Counted from the stretch's first letter, positions 36,394 through 46,346 are shown. The stretch: DNA of 64,000 nt from an uncultured Clostridium sp. (GCA_900539375.1 UQBY01000004.1:1-64000); one strand, 5' to 3'. Made by a program: numbers and translations. The notes: generated by a model from the letters alone, not told the origin.

Positions 36394-36602
36394 AATTATC
36401 ACTCCAATTAACTATTTATTAATTTTAGTTTATCCCTTTTTCTTTAAAATTATATTAAATTAATGTTTAATTTTATTATTTGTTAGTTAATATTTTTCTC
36501 ATAGTATTATCCAATTTTTAACTTTATTATTTCAAAAGCATTATACCTTATTTATATTTTTTTAATAAATAAAATTTTATTTAATTTTTTTCAAAAAAAC
36601 TA

Positions 36603-36740
36603 TTGCATTATTCTAACTTCGTGCTATAATAAAATCATAAATTCTAATTTCATATTTTTAATCCTTATACACAATTAAATTACTTACATAAAAAACAAAC
36701 TATCAACATTTCCTCATGTTCATAGCTTGTTTTTTTATTA
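36603..36740 (+). ncRNA. Candidate small RNA: promoter plus terminator without ORF
   Basis: Within a 345-bp gene-free stretch, plus strand TTGCAT (36603-36608) and TATAAT (36625-36630) are 16 bp apart. About 60 nt on lies a hairpin (36691-36736) followed by TTTTTTT. A transcript of roughly 100 nt (about 36637-36740) with no coding frame would result, antisense to the 3' end of the CPA1 antiporter mRNA. The rest of the gap (36403-36600) is featureless A/T. Confidence 0.4.
36691..36736 (-). terminator. Terminator after the CPA1 antiporter gene
   Basis: On the minus strand arms ACAAGCTATGAACAT and ATGTTGATAGTTTGT pair (15 bp, one G-U, one mismatch) around a 6-nt loop, followed by TTTTTTATG. It also has a T-tract on the plus strand, so it could serve both directions. 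Confidence 0.8.
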
Positions 36741-36747
36741 AAATTTT

Positions 36748-38220
36748 TTAATTAGATTGTTTCATTAACAATTTCTTATTTTTAATTTCTTCTTCTTCAC
36801 TTTTTTTCTTTAAAACTTCTTTAATATTATTTCCACTAAGAACTAAAGTATCCCCCTCTTCTATTACTGTTGAACCTTTAGGAACTAAAACTTCATCTTT
36901 TCTTTTTATCATAACTATTAAAATTTCTTCTGGTATATTAGCATCCATTATAGATTTTCCTTCTAAACTATCACCTTTAGGTATAGTCATTTCAATTAAT
37001 TGAGTGCTCTTTTCCTCTTTATAGTCATTAAAGGTTCTTAATACAGATACATTGTTATCTACTAAATCTAATTTTTTAGCTAAAAATGGAATAAGAGTTC
37101 CTTGTAATGATACTGAAATTAATGCAATTAAAAAAATAATATGATATATATCATTTTCAAAAGTTATTCCTTGAGTAACTGCAAAAATTGCAAAAACTAT
37201 TGAAGCTGCCCCTCTAAGACCTACCCAAGATATAAATAAAATTTCTTTTAAAGATGCCTTAAAAAATTTCATTATCATAAATGTTGCTATAGGTCTTGCT
37301 ACAAGAATCATAAAAATAGAAATAGATACTCCATAGAACATTACTGATGGTAATTTAGAAGGAAATGATAATAATCCTAATATAAAGAAAAGCATTATTT
37401 GCATAAGCCATGATATTCCATCTAGATATTGAACCAAACTCTTTTTATGAGGTATTCTGCTATTTCCAAGAATTATTCCTGCAATATAAACACTTAAATA
37501 TCCATTACCACCTACAAATTCACTTAATGAATAAGATAGTACTGCTACTGCTGTAATGCATATTGGATAAAATCCTTCTATTTCAAAATTCATATATCTT
37601 AAAAATAATACCATTAATTTTGCTAAAATAACTCCTACTACTATTCCCAAAATTACTTGCATTATAAGAAATAAAGCAATATTTATATTGTTATTTTTAT
37701 TCATAAAAGTTATTACTGTAAGGGTTAACATATATGCAAAGGGGTCATTACTACCACTTTCAATTTCTAATAAAGAAGCTAATCCTCCTTTTAAATTTAA
37801 CTTTTGAGCTCTTAAAATATTAAACACTGAAGCTGCATCAGTTGAAGAAACAACTGAACCTATAAGAAAAGATTCTAAAATATGCAATCCAAGAACAAAG
37901 TGACAAAATAAACCTGTAAGACCTGCTGTAGCAACTACACCTACAGTTGACATTAAAATTGCTTGTGGTGCTACTGGTTTAGCCATTTTCCAGTTTGTAC
38001 TAAAGCCACCATAGAACATAATAAAGATAAGTCCAAAAGAACATAATTCCTTTGTTAGCTCATAATTGTCGAAATAAATTCCTCCAATACCATCAGAACC
38101 AAACAACATACCAAATAATATAAATATTAAAAGTATGGGAATTCCTACCTTATATAACAACTTACTTGTTGCTACACACATTATTAAAATTACTCCAACT
38201 AAAATTAACAAATTTATCAT
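36748..38220 (-). CDS. CPA1-family cation/proton antiporter with RCK_C domain
   Basis: Predicted Na+ or K+/H+ antiporter of the NhaP2/CvrA type. The 490-residue protein has about 12 membrane segments (residues 1-395), with the conserved SSTDAASVFNIL and ESGSNDPFAYMLT motifs. A cytoplasmic RCK_C/TrkA_C domain (about 400-475, MTIPKGDSLEGKSI and VLVPKGSTVIEEGDTLVLSG) follows. RCK_C domains in this family can bind nucleotides such as c-di-AMP. The SD AAGGAGG is 12 nt from this ATG but 7 nt from an upstream two-codon ORF (see findings). Confidence 0.9.
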   Translation of the reverse strand: MINLLILVGVILIMCVATSKLLYKVGIPILLIFILFGMLFGSDGIGGIYFDNYELTKELCSFGLIFIMFYGGFSTNWKMAKPVAPQAILMSTVGVVATAGLTGLFCHFVLGLHILESFLIGSVVSSTDAASVFNILRAQKLNLKGGLASLLEIESGSNDPFAYMLTLTVITFMNKNNNINIALFLIMQVILGIVVGVILAKLMVLFLRYMNFEIEGFYPICITAVAVLSYSLSEFVGGNGYLSVYIAGIILGNSRIPHKKSLVQYLDGISWLMQIMLFFILGLLSFPSKLPSVMFYGVSISIFMILVARPIATFMIMKFFKASLKEILFISWVGLRGAASIVFAIFAVTQGITFENDIYHIIFLIALISVSLQGTLIPFLAKKLDLVDNNVSVLRTFNDYKEEKSTQLIEMTIPKGDSLEGKSIMDANIPEEILIVMIKRKDEVLVPKGSTVIEEGDTLVLSGNNIKEVLKKKSEEEEIKNKKLLMKQSN

Positions 38221-38261
38221 CCCATAATTATACCTCCTTATTAAATTTTATGAAAAAATTA

Positions 38262-38298
38262 GGGCTACATTTTTATTCATAAATAAAAACATAACCCC
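38262..38298 (-). terminator. Terminator after nrdG
   Basis: On the minus strand a 16-bp stem (from GGGGTTATG to a 3' arm ending GCCC, several G-U pairs) with loop TATG is followed by TAATTTTTTC. The G-U pairs show it was selected on the minus strand. Confidence 0.72.
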
Positions 38299-38407
38299 AT
38301 TGTTAATTTCACACAAACTTCTTAGCACCATAATACAATATTTTCACTAAATTTTCAATACAAATATAATTCTATCTATAAATCTTAACAAAATATTTAT
38401 GAATTAA

Positions 38408-38917
38408 CTATTCATCCCATAGTACTATTTTATTCTTTTTTAAGCTATTAGTTACATCAATTATTCTCTGATTAGAAGAACCTCTAAATTTTAAACCTTC
38501 TTCTTTTTTATCTTCTTCAAATTTTCCATCAACTAATACATCTAAATACTTTATTAATTCACTCCATCCTTTATGTTCATCTTTATGTTCTAAAATATAT
38601 TCATAAGTATATCCAGTATAGCTCCAAACATTTAATCCATTTTCTTTAAATTTTTTTGCCATATATGCAAACTTATCTGCTTGCTCAAAGGGATCTCCTC
38701 CACTAAAGGTTACACCTTTTAAAAAAGGTTCTTCTAAAACATCTTTTATTAACTCATCCATATTTTTTTCTTCTCCACCATTAAAATCATGGGTTTCTGG
38801 ATTAAAACATCCCTTGCAATTGTGTTTGCATCCTTGAGAAAAAAATACTCTTCTCATGCCTGGTCCATTAACTAAGCTTTCATATGCAATGCCAGAAAGT
38901 CTTATGTTTTTATTCAT
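38408..38917 (-). CDS. nrdG: Anaerobic ribonucleotide reductase activating protein
   Basis: Radical-SAM enzyme that makes the glycyl radical on NrdD. The 169-residue protein has GCKHNCKGCFNPET, i.e. the CX3CX2C iron-sulfur motif at about residues 30-37, and the SAM-binding GVTFSGGDPFEQ. The start follows AGGAG. Its partner nrdD lies about 4 kb upstream on the same strand, separated by two unrelated genes, whereas the pair is usually adjacent. Confidence 0.95.
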   Translation of the reverse strand: MNKNIRLSGIAYESLVNGPGMRRVFFSQGCKHNCKGCFNPETHDFNGGEEKNMDELIKDVLEEPFLKGVTFSGGDPFEQADKFAYMAKKFKENGLNVWSYTGYTYEYILEHKDEHKGWSELIKYLDVLVDGKFEEDKKEEGLKFRGSSNQRIIDVTNSLKKNKIVLWDE

Positions 38918-38960
38918 AACTTTTCACTCCTAAACTTAATAGCTTTTTTAAACATAATAA

Positions 38961-39006
38961 AATGGAGCTACAGCAAAAAAATATTATTTAACTTGCTAGC
39001 TCCATT
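38961..39006 (-). terminator. Terminator after the DUF815 ATPase gene
   Basis: Arms AATGGAGCTA/TAGCTCCATT with extra CAG/TTG pairing around an A/T loop, then TTATTATG on the minus strand, between the ATPase gene and nrdG. Confidence 0.75.
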
Positions 39007-39043
39007 ATCTTTAAACTTTGAATTTATTACATTTAGTTAAAAA

Positions 39044-40363
39044 TTATTTTTGAGATTTTAAAGTTGCTTCTAACCAGTTAATAAATTGTTTAGCTGATCT
39101 TGGAGAACGTCCATTATGCCACTTTTCCCATTTTAAAGCTTCACTATGTAAATATTCTTTATCAACTTCTAAGCCTTTACCTTCAACAATTCCATCTACA
39201 ATCTTTAAGAATTCATTTTGATTTGGAGTAAAGAAACTTATTGTTATACCAAATCTATCTGCTAATGATAATTGTTCTTCTCTTGTATCCTTTGAGTGAA
39301 TTTCATCTTCATTAGAGAATTTTTCTTGAATTAAATGTCTTCTATTAGTTGTAGCATATATTAATATATTATCTGGTCTATTTTCTACTCTTCCTTCTAA
39401 TATTGTTTTTAATGCTGAATAACTTGCTTCGTTTTCTTGGAATACTAAATCATCAACAAATATTATAAACTTTTGTTTTTTATGTCTTAAAAGTCTTATA
39501 ATTCTTGTAAAGTCACTTAATTGTTCCTTATCAACTTCTATAAGTCTTAATCCTTGTTCATAATATTCATTTAAAATAGCTTTTACTGTAGATGACTTAC
39601 CAGTTCCTCTTGCTCCATATAATAAAAGATTGTTTGCTGGTAGTCCTTGTAAAAAGTGCTTTGTATTATCTAATATTTCTTCCTTTTGCATTTCATATCC
39701 AATTAAATCTGAAAGTTTTATTGGGTCAGGGTTTTTTACTTCTCTTAAATGACCTTCATCATCATTTTCAAATCTTTCCCATACAAAAGCACTATAAGCA
39801 GGTGCTCTTCCTGTTCCATTATTTTTATGATAATCTATTAAGTTTTCTGCACATAATGACCAATCATTACTATTCATTAAAGATTCTTTAGTCTTTTCAA
39901 AAGGCATTGTTGTTTTTGCTAAATATTTCTTTTCATCTACTGCCCAATCAATTAAAGAATTTATTCTATTTTTTACATCTTCACTTTCTTTATAATTATC
40001 AACTAAAATCTTCTTTATATCCTTACTATTTAATGATACAATTTCGCCTAAAGCTTTTAATTCATTCTTTATTCCTAATATAGTAAAGTCAGGGATTTCA
40101 CCATTTACTTCAAGTCCAACACTAAAAGGATTATGTGCTAGTAATATTTCTTCAACAATTGCTTCTTTAAAAGAAAGATTTTTGCTTTTAGAGAATAATT
40201 CATATGTAAATTCGTTATATGCTTTTATACATTCACCTATTGATTTATCCTTTGATATCTTTTTTATAAGAGTTGAAAATTTTCCTCCAACACCTTCTTC
40301 AAATATCCCTTTATATAAACATAGGGAATCTAAATTTAACTTTATCTCTTCCTGTCTCTTCAT
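39044..40363 (-). CDS. DUF815-family AAA ATPase
   Basis: The protein is 439 residues. The N-terminal half (to about 190) is helical with no domain I recognise. The C-terminal DUF815 AAA module has Walker A LLYGARGTGKSSTVKA, Walker B KFIIFVDDLVF, the sensor segment IYATTNRRHL and GRSPRSAKQFINWLE at the end. The function of the family is not established; it is common in clostridia. I chose the ATG at 40363 (MKRQEEIKL), about 7 nt after TGGGGG; another ATG lies five codons upstream. Confidence 0.85.
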   Translation of the reverse strand: MKRQEEIKLNLDSLCLYKGIFEEGVGGKFSTLIKKISKDKSIGECIKAYNEFTYELFSKSKNLSFKEAIVEEILLAHNPFSVGLEVNGEIPDFTILGIKNELKALGEIVSLNSKDIKKILVDNYKESEDVKNRINSLIDWAVDEKKYLAKTTMPFEKTKESLMNSNDWSLCAENLIDYHKNNGTGRAPAYSAFVWERFENDDEGHLREVKNPDPIKLSDLIGYEMQKEEILDNTKHFLQGLPANNLLLYGARGTGKSSTVKAILNEYYEQGLRLIEVDKEQLSDFTRIIRLLRHKKQKFIIFVDDLVFQENEASYSALKTILEGRVENRPDNILIYATTNRRHLIQEKFSNEDEIHSKDTREEQLSLADRFGITISFFTPNQNEFLKIVDGIVEGKGLEVDKEYLHSEALKWEKWHNGRSPRSAKQFINWLEATLKSQK

Positions 40364-40501
40364 TCTAAAAGCCCCCATTTATAATAAATTGTTATGTTTC
40401 TATTATACTACAAACTAATTAAAATTTTTAATTAGTTTGAAAAATACATCTACTTTTATTTTTACTTAAAAACTTTTATGCTTTCTTAAATACATAAAAA
40501 G

Positions 40502-40531
40502 AAAGAGACTATTAAATAATTAGCCTCTTCC
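40502..40531 (-). terminator. Terminator after the hydratase gene
   Basis: Imperfect stem AAGAGGCTA/TAGTCTCTT with A/T loop and TTCTTTTTATG on the minus strand, 18 nt after the hydratase stop. Confidence 0.68.
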
Positions 40532-40548
40532 CTTTATTTTATAATTTA

Positions 40549-42837
40549 TTAACCTTTATAGTAATTAATTAAGCAACCCTTTAATATGATTTCTCTTTCA
40601 TCATCAGTAAGTTCACCTAATTTTAATTCAAATTCTTTCATGTCTTTATTTACAACGTAAGCTTTTATTGTATCAACTTTGTTTGCAACTGCCTCTGCAA
40701 TGTTTGGTATGAATAAATAATCTCCATTATCAAAGCATATATCTTCTTTATACAAGAATGGAAGCATACCCCAGTTTATAAGGTTTGAACGGTATCTCTT
40801 TGTAGCATATTCTTTTGCTATATTTGCCCAACCACCTAAAACTTTTTGACATGAAGCTGCTTGTTCACGAGCAGAACCATCTCCTGGCTTAACTGCATAT
40901 ATTGTGCTACCAAAGCCTGTATTTTCTTTATTAACATCTGCAAAATTTTCTTTTACCTTTTCTAATATTGGCTTTAATTCTTCAACTGCTTCACAAGGAC
41001 ATTCTCCTGCTATTCTAGCTTTTTCAGCTTTTTGAATTTCTTTTGCACGTCCAACATATGCTGGGTCTTTACGTGATAAAGTAAATTCTGCAAGTCCTAA
41101 TGGATTTGAACGATATGATGAAGTTTCTCCTGATGGTATTAATTCATCTGTAGTAGTTACTGGGTCATGAATAACTGAAACTACTTTTAAAACTAAGTTG
41201 TCAGTTAATGGTGACATTTTTGGCCAGTCAACTATGTTTGGTCCAAATTTTATATCTACTGAAGGGTCTGCCTTTCCTATTCCATTATAAACACGCTTTT
41301 CATAAATTGCTTTATCAAAGAAATATTTTGGCTTAGTAAAGTCAACATCTATATCTGTTGCTGCTGTTAAGTAACCTTGGTTTGCTGCTGTAGCTGCAAT
41401 TGAACGAGCATCCATTAAAGCAACTGATGCAATTTGTCCATTTGTTACCTTAGAACCTTCTCTATTTGGGAAGTTTCTTGTAGAGTGACGAATACTTAAT
41501 CCATTATTTGCTGGAACATCTCCTGCACCAAAGCATGGTCCACAGAATGCTGTACGAATTGTAGCTCCAGTTTCCATAAGGTCTGCAATTCTACCATTTT
41601 TAACAAGTTCCATAAATATTGGTTGAGATGCTGGATAAATGCTTAATGAGAATTCATCTGCACCAATTGATTTTCCTCTTAATATATCTGTTGCATCACA
41701 AATATTTTCAAATCCACCACCAGCACATCCTGCAATTACACCTTGTTCAACATATAATCTTCCATTATGTACTTTATCTTTTAATGTGAACTTAACTTTG
41801 TTATTATCAAGACTTACTAATGCTTTCTTTTCAACATCATCTAATATATCTAAAAGATTTGCATTTAATTCTTCTATTGTATAAACATTACTTGGATGGA
41901 ATGGCATAGCTATCATTGGTTTAACTTTAGATAAATCAACATAAATCATTCCATTATAGTATGCTACATTTCCTGGATTTAATTCTTTATATTCTTCTAC
42001 TCTTCCATGAATATCAAAGAAATCTTTTATTGTATTATCAGTTCTCCAAATTGAAGATAAACAAGTAGTTTCTGTTGTCATAACATCTATTCCAATTCTG
42101 AAATCTGCACTTAAATTAGAAACACCATCTCCAACGAATTCCATTACTTTATTGTTAACATATCCATTAGCAAAAACAGCTCCTATTATTGCTAAAGCAA
42201 CGTCTTGAGGTCCAACACCCTTTTGAGGTTTTCCAGTTAAATAAACCCCAACTACTTCTGGCATGTTTATATCATATGTTTTATTTAATAATTGCTTAAC
42301 TATTTCTGGACCACCTTCACCAATTGCCATAGTACCTAAAGCACCATAACGAGTATGGCTATCAGAACCTAATATCATTTTTCCACAACCTGCAAGCATT
42401 TCTCTTGCAAATTGGTGAATAACTGCTTGATGAGGAGGAACATAAATTCCACCATATTTTTTTGCACAAGAAAGTCCAAACATATGGTCATCTTCATTAA
42501 TTGTACCACCAACAGCACAAAGACTATTATGACAGTTTGTTAATACATAAGGAACTGGGAATTTTTCTAATCCTGAAGCTCTTGCTGTTTGTATAATTCC
42601 TACAAATGTTATATCATGTGAAGTTAATTTATCAAATTTAATTTTTAATTTTTCCATATTATCAGAAGTGTTATGTGCACTTAAAATACTATAAGCCATA
42701 GTATTTTTAGCTGCCTCTTCCTTACTTGGATACTTATCACCTAATTTACTTGCTAATATAGCAGATTGTTCATTTCCATCTTCTACTATTTCAGTACCAT
42801 TTAAAAGATAAGCACCATTTTTATATAATTTAACCAT
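40549..42837 (-). CDS. Aconitase-family hydratase (YbhJ-like)
   Basis: The 762-residue protein belongs to the aconitase superfamily and resembles the putative hydratase YbhJ of E. coli rather than AcnA/AcnB. Family landmarks are LGSDSHTRYGALGTMAIGEGG, the region with FCGPCFGAGD (two of the cluster Cys), GCAGGGFENI with another Cys, and SIRHSTRNFPNREGSK with the substrate Arg/Ser residues. A C-terminal swivel-like domain includes NLINWGMLPFL. The substrate is unknown. SD AAGGAGG. It forms its own unit between terminators, inside the nrdD-nrdG interval. Confidence 0.85.
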   Translation of the reverse strand: MVKLYKNGAYLLNGTEIVEDGNEQSAILASKLGDKYPSKEEAAKNTMAYSILSAHNTSDNMEKLKIKFDKLTSHDITFVGIIQTARASGLEKFPVPYVLTNCHNSLCAVGGTINEDDHMFGLSCAKKYGGIYVPPHQAVIHQFAREMLAGCGKMILGSDSHTRYGALGTMAIGEGGPEIVKQLLNKTYDINMPEVVGVYLTGKPQKGVGPQDVALAIIGAVFANGYVNNKVMEFVGDGVSNLSADFRIGIDVMTTETTCLSSIWRTDNTIKDFFDIHGRVEEYKELNPGNVAYYNGMIYVDLSKVKPMIAMPFHPSNVYTIEELNANLLDILDDVEKKALVSLDNNKVKFTLKDKVHNGRLYVEQGVIAGCAGGGFENICDATDILRGKSIGADEFSLSIYPASQPIFMELVKNGRIADLMETGATIRTAFCGPCFGAGDVPANNGLSIRHSTRNFPNREGSKVTNGQIASVALMDARSIAATAANQGYLTAATDIDVDFTKPKYFFDKAIYEKRVYNGIGKADPSVDIKFGPNIVDWPKMSPLTDNLVLKVVSVIHDPVTTTDELIPSGETSSYRSNPLGLAEFTLSRKDPAYVGRAKEIQKAEKARIAGECPCEAVEELKPILEKVKENFADVNKENTGFGSTIYAVKPGDGSAREQAASCQKVLGGWANIAKEYATKRYRSNLINWGMLPFLYKEDICFDNGDYLFIPNIAEAVANKVDTIKAYVVNKDMKEFELKLGELTDDEREIILKGCLINYYKG

Positions 42838-43012
42838 ATATTCATCCTCCTTAAAACTTAAACACTTTCAATATTTTATCACATTTTTTTACATTAAACA
42901 ATTTATTTTAAATCCACTTAGCTTTTTAACATTATATACTCTATTTAATTTATATTTGGTTAAAATTAAGGTTGTTTTTTTAACTATATAAAAATCCTAT
43001 TATTTATAAAAT

Positions 43013-43054
43013 AAAGAAGCTATTTCATAAATATAAGTTTATGCTAGCTTCTTT
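43013..43054 (-). terminator. Terminator after nrdD
   Basis: Stem AAAGAAGCTA/TAGCTTCTTT with a 22-nt A/T loop and TATTTTATA on the minus strand, 9 nt after the nrdD stop. Confidence 0.8.
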
Positions 43055-43062
43055 TCCCCTAA

Positions 43063-44340
43063 TTATTTATAAGTATTTTTATGGCTGTTTGTGTGAGTTA
43101 TTCTATCTTTTCTTTCATTATACTTTCCTGGTCCAAATCTTTCATCTAAACTTAAATATCCAGTTACTCTTGATATTCCTTGTATATCCATACCACCACA
43201 CTTAGGACATTTTATTTCACTACCATGAAGACTTTCTCCACAATTTTTACAATATCTTATATGGAAGTTAACACCCATATATCCTATATTGGTATTTGTA
43301 AAAGCATAGTCTATTATGTCTTTTATAATATCTGCTGTTGGATTATCATCAACTTCTATATAACTTATATGTCCTCCATTGCATAACTTATGATATGGAG
43401 CTTCTATATCTATTTTCCTCTTTATTGATATAGGATATCCTACTGGAACATGATAACTATTTGTATAATATTCCTTATCAGTAACTCCCTTTATAATTCC
43501 AAAGGTTTTTTGGTCTTTTTTTATAAATTTACCTGAAAGTCCTTCTGCTGGTGTTGCATAGGCACTCCAATTTAAGTGAGTTTCCTCTGTAAATTCATCA
43601 ACCTTTTCTCTTAAATATGTAATTATTCTTAAACCTAATTCTCTTGATTCTTCACTTTCTCCATGATGCTTTCCTGTTAAAGCAACTAAAGTTTCTGCAA
43701 GACCAATAAATCCTATTCCCCAAGTACCTTGTTTCAAAATTGGCTCTATAGAATCTTCTTGACCTAGATTTTCTGCCCCTTTCATTAAATGTTGCCCAAC
43801 AACAAAAGGTAAATCCTTAACTCTTAAATTCTTTAATACACTATATCTATGAAGCAAAGATTCCTTTGCTAAATGAATTTTTTCTTCAAATAGCTTAAAA
43901 AATAATTCTATATTTTCCTTTGATTGTATTCCTATTCTAGGAAGATTTATTGTTACAGGAGCTATATTTCCTCTTCCCTTACAGCCTGGTTCTCCATTTA
44001 TATTTTTCATAAGATAAGTTCTACATCCCATGGTAGCAGGCATATATCCTTTATCATAATATTCTTTATTAAAATCAGCATCTATATTCATAAATGTTGG
44101 GTTCATTCTCTTTGCTGCAACTCTACATGCTAATTTATATAAATAATTGTATGGTGCAGCCTCTTCTCTATTTACACCAGATTTAACTCTAAATATTATA
44201 TTAGGGAAAATAGGTTGTTCTCCTTTTCCAAGTCCTTTTTCATACTCTAATAAAAATATTTCACAAAGTAGTGCTGCATCTTTGTTTTTAGGTATTCCTA
44301 AATTTATTGAGCTAAATGGTACCTGTGAACCTGCTCTTGA
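43063..44340 (-). CDS. nrdD: Anaerobic ribonucleoside-triphosphate reductase, exon 2
   Basis: C-terminal part (425 residues) of class III ribonucleotide reductase, which reduces NTPs to dNTPs with a glycyl radical. Read from 44340 the frame begins SRAGSQVPFSSINLG, which directly continues the NTMH end of exon 1 (47135). The zinc site CKNCGES...CPKCG and the glycyl radical loop RVTGYLS (Gly about residue 672 of the spliced protein) are intact. No start codon is expected here: the true product is the 703-residue protein made after removal of the intron 44341-47134. Confidence 0.95.
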   Translation of the reverse strand, partial: SRAGSQVPFSSINLGIPKNKDAALLCEIFLLEYEKGLGKGEQPIFPNIIFRVKSGVNREEAAPYNYLYKLACRVAAKRMNPTFMNIDADFNKEYYDKGYMPATMGCRTYLMKNINGEPGCKGRGNIAPVTINLPRIGIQSKENIELFFKLFEEKIHLAKESLLHRYSVLKNLRVKDLPFVVGQHLMKGAENLGQEDSIEPILKQGTWGIGFIGLAETLVALTGKHHGESEESRELGLRIITYLREKVDEFTEETHLNWSAYATPAEGLSGKFIKKDQKTFGIIKGVTDKEYYTNSYHVPVGYPISIKRKIDIEAPYHKLCNGGHISYIEVDDNPTADIIKDIIDYAFTNTNIGYMGVNFHIRYCKNCGESLHGSEIKCPKCGGMDIQGISRVTGYLSLDERFGPGKYNERKDRITHTNSHKNTYK

Positions 44341-44389
44341 ATAGTGATAGGTAAGACTTTGAAGTTATCTCTATCTTTTCCCCCACTCC

Positions 44390-44423
44390 ACACCGTACGT
44401 GAGGCTTTCGTCTCATACGGCGT
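44390..44423 (-). ncRNA. Group II intron ribozyme domain V
   Basis: On the minus strand a lower helix CGCCGTA/TACGGTG, a 2-nt CG bulge, an upper helix TGAG/CTCA and a GAAA tetraloop form the standard domain V hairpin, with the CGC triad in the lower helix. It ends 49 nt before the intron 3' end, leaving room for domain VI (stem GATAG/CTATC). Confidence 0.9.
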
Positions 44424-44459
44424 TCCATCGATTAAATTGGTATTTACATTTCATTTCTT

Positions 44460-46346
44460 TTATGAGACTAATTTGCAAACTGTAATGTTATAATTTCCGA
44501 CTAACTTGCGTAATTTATTTATCTTATTTAACATTTTTGTATTAACATTATATTTTTTCAATATTCTTCTCTGTGTTTCTGATTTGTTGGTGTGTATTAA
44601 TAAGTGTATCTCTTCTAACAAAAATACTAAATTATCATATTTATCAGTTCCACCTTGTGACCTTGGTATTTTATGATGACAATGCATATTATTTAGTTCT
44701 AGGTTTAGACCTGTTATTGCACATCTACCACTTTGAGCACAAAATAGTGATAGTCTATTATCATTATATTCTACTGAGCGTTTAGGTACTGGATTGTTCA
44801 TTATTGTGCTAATCACATATGAATTTACACTTTCTAACTTTGCATGTATAAGCTTTCTGCCTTCTGTTGTGTAGCTACATATCTTATGATTGAAGATGAT
44901 TGGTTTTGAAAATCTAACGCCAGATATTGGATACATTGCTATGCCTCCAATAAAGTATTGCTTACGATTCTTATATTGACCATAAAGCTTTATATAAGTA
45001 TCATTTGCTTTTCCTTTATTTTTTGCTACACGTTTAAATTTCCATCTTATATATGAAATCATATCATGTTCTATATTTCCAAAATCTTCACTCACTAAAG
45101 TTGCAACTTTATTATAGTTATGAATTCCTAATATCATTGCATTTAACTTATACATTTCTTTGTTTGTATTGTCATTACAAACATTGATAATTCTTTCTTT
45201 TAGTTGTCTTTTGATTCGTTGCTTTTCTTTATCCAGTACTTTGCTCTTTACAACATATTTTTCTTTTCCATCTTTCACCTTTTTAACTGCTTTTATTTTG
45301 AATCCTAAAAATTCAGAGTAGTTTGTTTTGAGATTAACTATTTTTGATTTTTCTGGACTTATCTCTAATTTTAATCTCTTATCAATCCAATCTTCTATTG
45401 CATTGTATAGTTTTACTGCATTTTCATAGCTTGTTGTAAAGATTTTGAAGTCATCTGCATATCGCACTATAAAGCAAGGTTTTAGATTGGTTCTTTTTAG
45501 TGCTAATAGTCTATTGCTGGTGTTTTTATATGGCTTATTTGTAATTCTACCAAAATTGGTAACTTGTTTTGCTTCAAAACCTAACCATTGACTATCTATC
45601 CACCAATCTAACTCATTTAAGACTACATTGGCTAATAATGGAGATAATATACCACCTTGGAGAATACCTTTAGTAGGAATGCCTTCCCCTTCTATTTCAG
45701 CCTTAAGCATTTTACTGATTATACATATTACTTTTTTATCCCTTATTCCCAAACTCCATAATTGTTTAATTAATTTTCCATGGTCTACATTATCAAAGAA
45801 ACCTTTGATATCTACATCTACTACATAATGACATTTACAGTTATTTATATAGTAGTAGCTTTTTGCTATTGCATTATGTGTTGACCGATTAGGTCTAAAT
45901 CCATAGCTGTCATTATGAAATTTTGCTTCCAGTATGGGTTCAAGAATTTGTAAGAAACATTGTTGTATTAATCTGTCTTCAATTGTTGGAATTCCTAAAG
46001 GTCTCAATTTTCCATTCTTTTTTGGAATATATTTTCTACGAATACTATGAGGTTTGTAGTCTTGTAATCTATGTCTTACATAGTTTACTATTTTATCCTC
46101 ATCTAAATTTCCTATATCTAATATAGTAGTATTATTGATTCCTTTAGTTTTACCACCTTTATTACTTTTAATATTTCTGTATGCAAGTAGAATATTTTCT
46201 TTGCTTATTATAAGATTATATATTTTATTGAAGTTTTGATTTTGTTTACTTCTTTTATACAAATTATCAAAGATAGATTGCATATTATAGTATTCATTAT
46301 TTCTCAACTTCTTTTTCTTTAATGTTTTTCTTTCTTTTGTCGGCAT
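44460..46346 (-). CDS. ltrA: Group II intron-encoded reverse transcriptase/maturase with HNH endonuclease
   Basis: Multifunctional protein that helps splicing and drives retrohoming. The 628-residue protein has the RT domain (about 45-340) with RKYIPKKNGKLRPLGIPTIEDR split over motifs 1-2, QGGILSPLLAN and the catalytic YADD (296-299). The maturase domain X spans about 380-500. A C-terminal HNH nuclease has the Cys pairs CAQSGRCAITG and the motif CHHKIPRSQGGTDKYDNLVFL. No frameshift or stop is seen. The SD is weak (AAAGGTG, 13 nt away), as is common for intron ORFs. Confidence 0.95.
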   Translation of the reverse strand: MPTKERKTLKKKKLRNNEYYNMQSIFDNLYKRSKQNQNFNKIYNLIISKENILLAYRNIKSNKGGKTKGINNTTILDIGNLDEDKIVNYVRHRLQDYKPHSIRRKYIPKKNGKLRPLGIPTIEDRLIQQCFLQILEPILEAKFHNDSYGFRPNRSTHNAIAKSYYYINNCKCHYVVDVDIKGFFDNVDHGKLIKQLWSLGIRDKKVICIISKMLKAEIEGEGIPTKGILQGGILSPLLANVVLNELDWWIDSQWLGFEAKQVTNFGRITNKPYKNTSNRLLALKRTNLKPCFIVRYADDFKIFTTSYENAVKLYNAIEDWIDKRLKLEISPEKSKIVNLKTNYSEFLGFKIKAVKKVKDGKEKYVVKSKVLDKEKQRIKRQLKERIINVCNDNTNKEMYKLNAMILGIHNYNKVATLVSEDFGNIEHDMISYIRWKFKRVAKNKGKANDTYIKLYGQYKNRKQYFIGGIAMYPISGVRFSKPIIFNHKICSYTTEGRKLIHAKLESVNSYVISTIMNNPVPKRSVEYNDNRLSLFCAQSGRCAITGLNLELNNMHCHHKIPRSQGGTDKYDNLVFLLEEIHLLIHTNKSETQRRILKKYNVNTKMLNKINKLRKLVGNYNITVCKLVS

